Source: Bigelowiella natans CCMP2755 (Eukaryota; Cercozoa; Chlorarachniophyceae). Taken from it: a stretch of 64,000 nt of DNA. Both the position numbers and the translations under genes were made by a program. Under the pieces are notes generated by a model, which was not told the DNA's origin, did not search any database, and saw nothing but the letters and a program-made list of their open reading frames with translations. The stretch lies in contig ADNK01000501.1 in NCBI GenBank assembly GCA_000320545.1, positions 124,001-188,000 of the forward strand. Reading direction: 5' to 3'. Positions 61,797 through 64,000 of this stretch are shown here, in pieces; the stretch's first letter is position 1, and each line of letters opens with the position of its first letter.

Positions 61797-64000
61797 GTAT
61801 GTATAATATAAAATATATATAAACTTCTTATATTGAGAGGGTCTTCCTTCTCACAGCCAATGCAAATCAAACTAATTCTATTCTATATTGCACCGCTACT
61901 TTCTAAATCTACCAAAGTACTACCTTCAACTGTTGCATGTCGAGTCGGTCCAACTTAGTGCAGAGCTCTACCATGGTGAGCTATAGGAGGAAGAAGAGAG
62001 GAGAGGAGGGGAGGAAGAGGAGGAGGAGGATATTTAGGAGAGAACAGTAAGAAAAGATGATGTGAATCACTCAAACATCAATTGTAAGAATAATCAGGTG
62101 GTACTGCAGCACAACATTTGCAGTAATACTACACGCATGCCATCAAGTTCACTTTTGGTCTGAATCAAACAACCGGAATTTATAAATCTGACCGTATTGT
62201 TGTGGAACCCAAACAATAAGCTTCTGGCTCGTTAATCTTATAAATTCGGACTGCTATTCTCACATGTGATGTTGTCAAGACCTTCCTCCTCTTTCCACGT
62301 TTTCTTCCTTCATTTTCTTCTTCTTTGCATCTCTCAGACGGACTGGTTGCAGCAGTACCGCTTCTTTTCTCGTCTAGCTCCATTCCACTCGTTGCACTGA
62401 TACTCTGCGATTCAAACAACGACGGTACTTGTTGCTGCTGTTTCTCTTCATTTTGGTGCTGCTGTGCTACGGGCTCTTTCCCCTCAGGGCACGGGAATAT
62501 GTGCTGCATCAATTTCTTTCTCTTACCACGCTTCTTAGGATTCAGTGGCTGCTGTTTATGTTGTTGTTGTTGCTGCTGCTTTGGGATTGAGGAGGCGGAA
62601 CTCCGCGTAGCCATCGAGCTGTATTCGTATGAATAGTTTCGTTTGCATGCGTGTGGTGTAATCAAGGCAGTGGAAGTGAGAACTCAAGCTCGAGATGCGA
62701 CATAATGAGTACATCGGTGGGTATTAAAACGTCGTCCAACACAGATTGATATAATCATATCTAAATATCATAGAGTCACCCGTTTGTGTTGGCGGATGAC
62801 TGTGAGCAATCGCTGAGACTGTCTATGCTTGGATCCATCCTAGAGACAGAAGCACCTCCTCGTTTTTTCTTCCTCTTGGAACTTGTTGATAAATACGATG
62901 AGGATTCCGCTTTCGTATCTTTGTGACTGATGCTTCCTTCATACTCTGTGTCCACATCCGCCTTGGATTTCGATGGTGGTGGCGGAAGGAAGGGAAGAGG
63001 GGGAGAGAAAGGAAAAAAAAGGGGTAAAAAATGTGATCTCATTCCATGAAAGAACTGAGTTGTTGCTGCAACTGTTTCCAACAATTGGATATCACCTCGT
63101 CTCCACTAGTTGAAATAATAGCAGATGATGTTACATCTCGAGCTCTCGGTTTCTTTTTTTTCGTCTTGGAGATCTTCATTGGCACCGCATATCCAACGGT
63201 AGCTTCAGCTTTCGACGCCAACGCTGTGATTGGTAACGATTATGATGATAATGCCGTTGATATCTTGATGAAATGACTGCGGCTATATTGGCAACTGATA
63301 TCGATGACGATCAACGTAGTTTGAACAAACCTTTCTGCTGCATCTTGCTCGTGGGAGTTGATGATGATGATGGTTTTCTTGAGCCCTTAGAATCTATTAT
63401 CAACAGACGAGCAAAATGAGGTTATATTGTCGGCTCTCTTTTCTTCCAATGTATGAGTAAAGGTTTCGCCCGAGGACTTTGACGCTTTCACCATGAATCC
63501 CAGGATCATTCTACTTATAACATATTCAGTATTACCATTTTGAAGTTTTTCTGCTTCAATCGACGGGGAGTGAGTTCCAGGTTCCTGATTTTGGATCTGG
63601 TCGCTATCCTCGGGGATCACGGTAATACCTATCGTCAAAAATCTCTAGTTAACGCAGAAATCTTGCTTCCAGGTAGGGATGAGATGAATGACAAGATTAG
63701 CTATCCCGTGCATCGTCACCTCCCATTGGATGATTCCTACTGCGACGGCCCACCGCCCGAGTATCTGCCTCGAGTTCAGACACATCCGCATGTCCACCGT
63801 CCTTGAGTAATAAGTAGAACGTATGAGGTTACAATAAAATATTCAACCCTCTCTTCACATATCTCCATGCTCGTTCTCTATCTCTATCTGTCTATATTTG
63901 TTATCATGTCTATGTGCGCGCGCGCGAGTGTGTGTGTGTGTGTGTGTGTGCGTGTCTGATCTGGAGTACTCAAGCTACCTCTTCCTCATCCGACGAAGAT
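58013..64000 (-). CDS. Kelch-repeat (beta-propeller) protein with poly-Gln/Lys-rich N-terminal region, 5' end outside the window
   Basis: A probable scaffold or adaptor; no enzymatic domain seen. The right-edge exon reads SSDEEE and splices leftward. Upstream parts: TVGYAVPMKISKTKKKK (about 63130-63200), a Ser/Lys-rich exon (KAESSSYLSTSSKRKKKRGG, about 62776-62970), then, in phase, SMATRSSASSIP with a Gln-rich run and basic nuclear-localisation-like clusters (62280-62620). The propeller follows in small exons: PHHGCSRPAAS (about 61620-61690), CHPHAVIIG (about 61270), RVNIWISLDHVD (about 60740-60795), HHVAVGISGEYLLVHGG (about 59880-59940), ILGDRLVIIGGHDPIHGS (about 58490-58540) and DIWSFHFPTRTWHSHSP (about 58300-58360). 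These are the GG doublet and D-x-W-x-F/Y-x(n)-W Kelch signatures. The C-terminus (58013-58200) is Gly/Ser/Lys/Arg-rich. The exon map is incomplete between 59400 and 62000. Confidence 0.75.
60369..60397. repeat. (GA)n microsatellite
   Basis: A GA run in a Kelch-gene intron, CT on the sense strand. Further runs in the same gene: TCA at 60668-60702, GAT at 60234-60252, TA at 61768-61794, CG/TG at 63917-63952. Confidence 0.95.

Overview
The window is nuclear DNA of an intron-rich unicellular eukaryote. Every gene is cut by short GT-AG introns of roughly 50 to 400 bases, spacers are short, there are many AT, CT/GA, CA/TG and trinucleotide microsatellites, and all recognisable products are eukaryotic (HECT E3 ligase, SMYD methyltransferase, Claspin-like protein, ROCO protein, CRT-like transporter). 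Nothing names the species. A free-living or algal protist, for example a rhizarian/chlorarachniophyte, is a guess only. Gene models were built by hand from reading frames, splice consensus and phase continuity, so small terminal exons may be missed or wrong.

Layout, left to right: phytanoyl-CoA dioxygenase-like gene (-, runs off the left edge); chloroquine-resistance-transporter-like gene (+); a very large ankyrin-Roc-COR-CHAT-NTPase gene (-); membrane/coiled-coil/EF-hand gene (+); a second phytanoyl-CoA dioxygenase-like gene (-); rhomboid protease (+); SET-MYND methyltransferase (-); zeta-toxin-like P-loop kinase with a signal peptide (+); HECT ubiquitin ligase (-); Claspin/Mrc1-like gene (+); FHA-like plus exonuclease III/AP-endonuclease fusion (-); small coiled-coil gene (+); Kelch-repeat gene (-, runs off the right edge).

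Two features cut across the genes. First, the 13 genes alternate strand without exception, giving six divergent start-to-start spacers of about 400 to 750 bases and six convergent end-to-end spacers of about 0.4 to 2.9 kb. Second, by eye most convergent spacers have their own word composition, rich in CTAG, GCTAGC and GCATGC palindromes, unlike the divergent spacers.

The genes do not form one pathway. The Claspin-like and FHA-AP-endonuclease genes are convergent neighbours with probable genome-maintenance roles. The giant ANK-Roc-COR-CHAT-NTPase gene looks like an innate-immunity or cell-death type signalling protein and is the most unusual item, together with the FHA-AP-endonuclease fusion. 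No rRNA, tRNA, CRISPR array or intact transposon was recognised.
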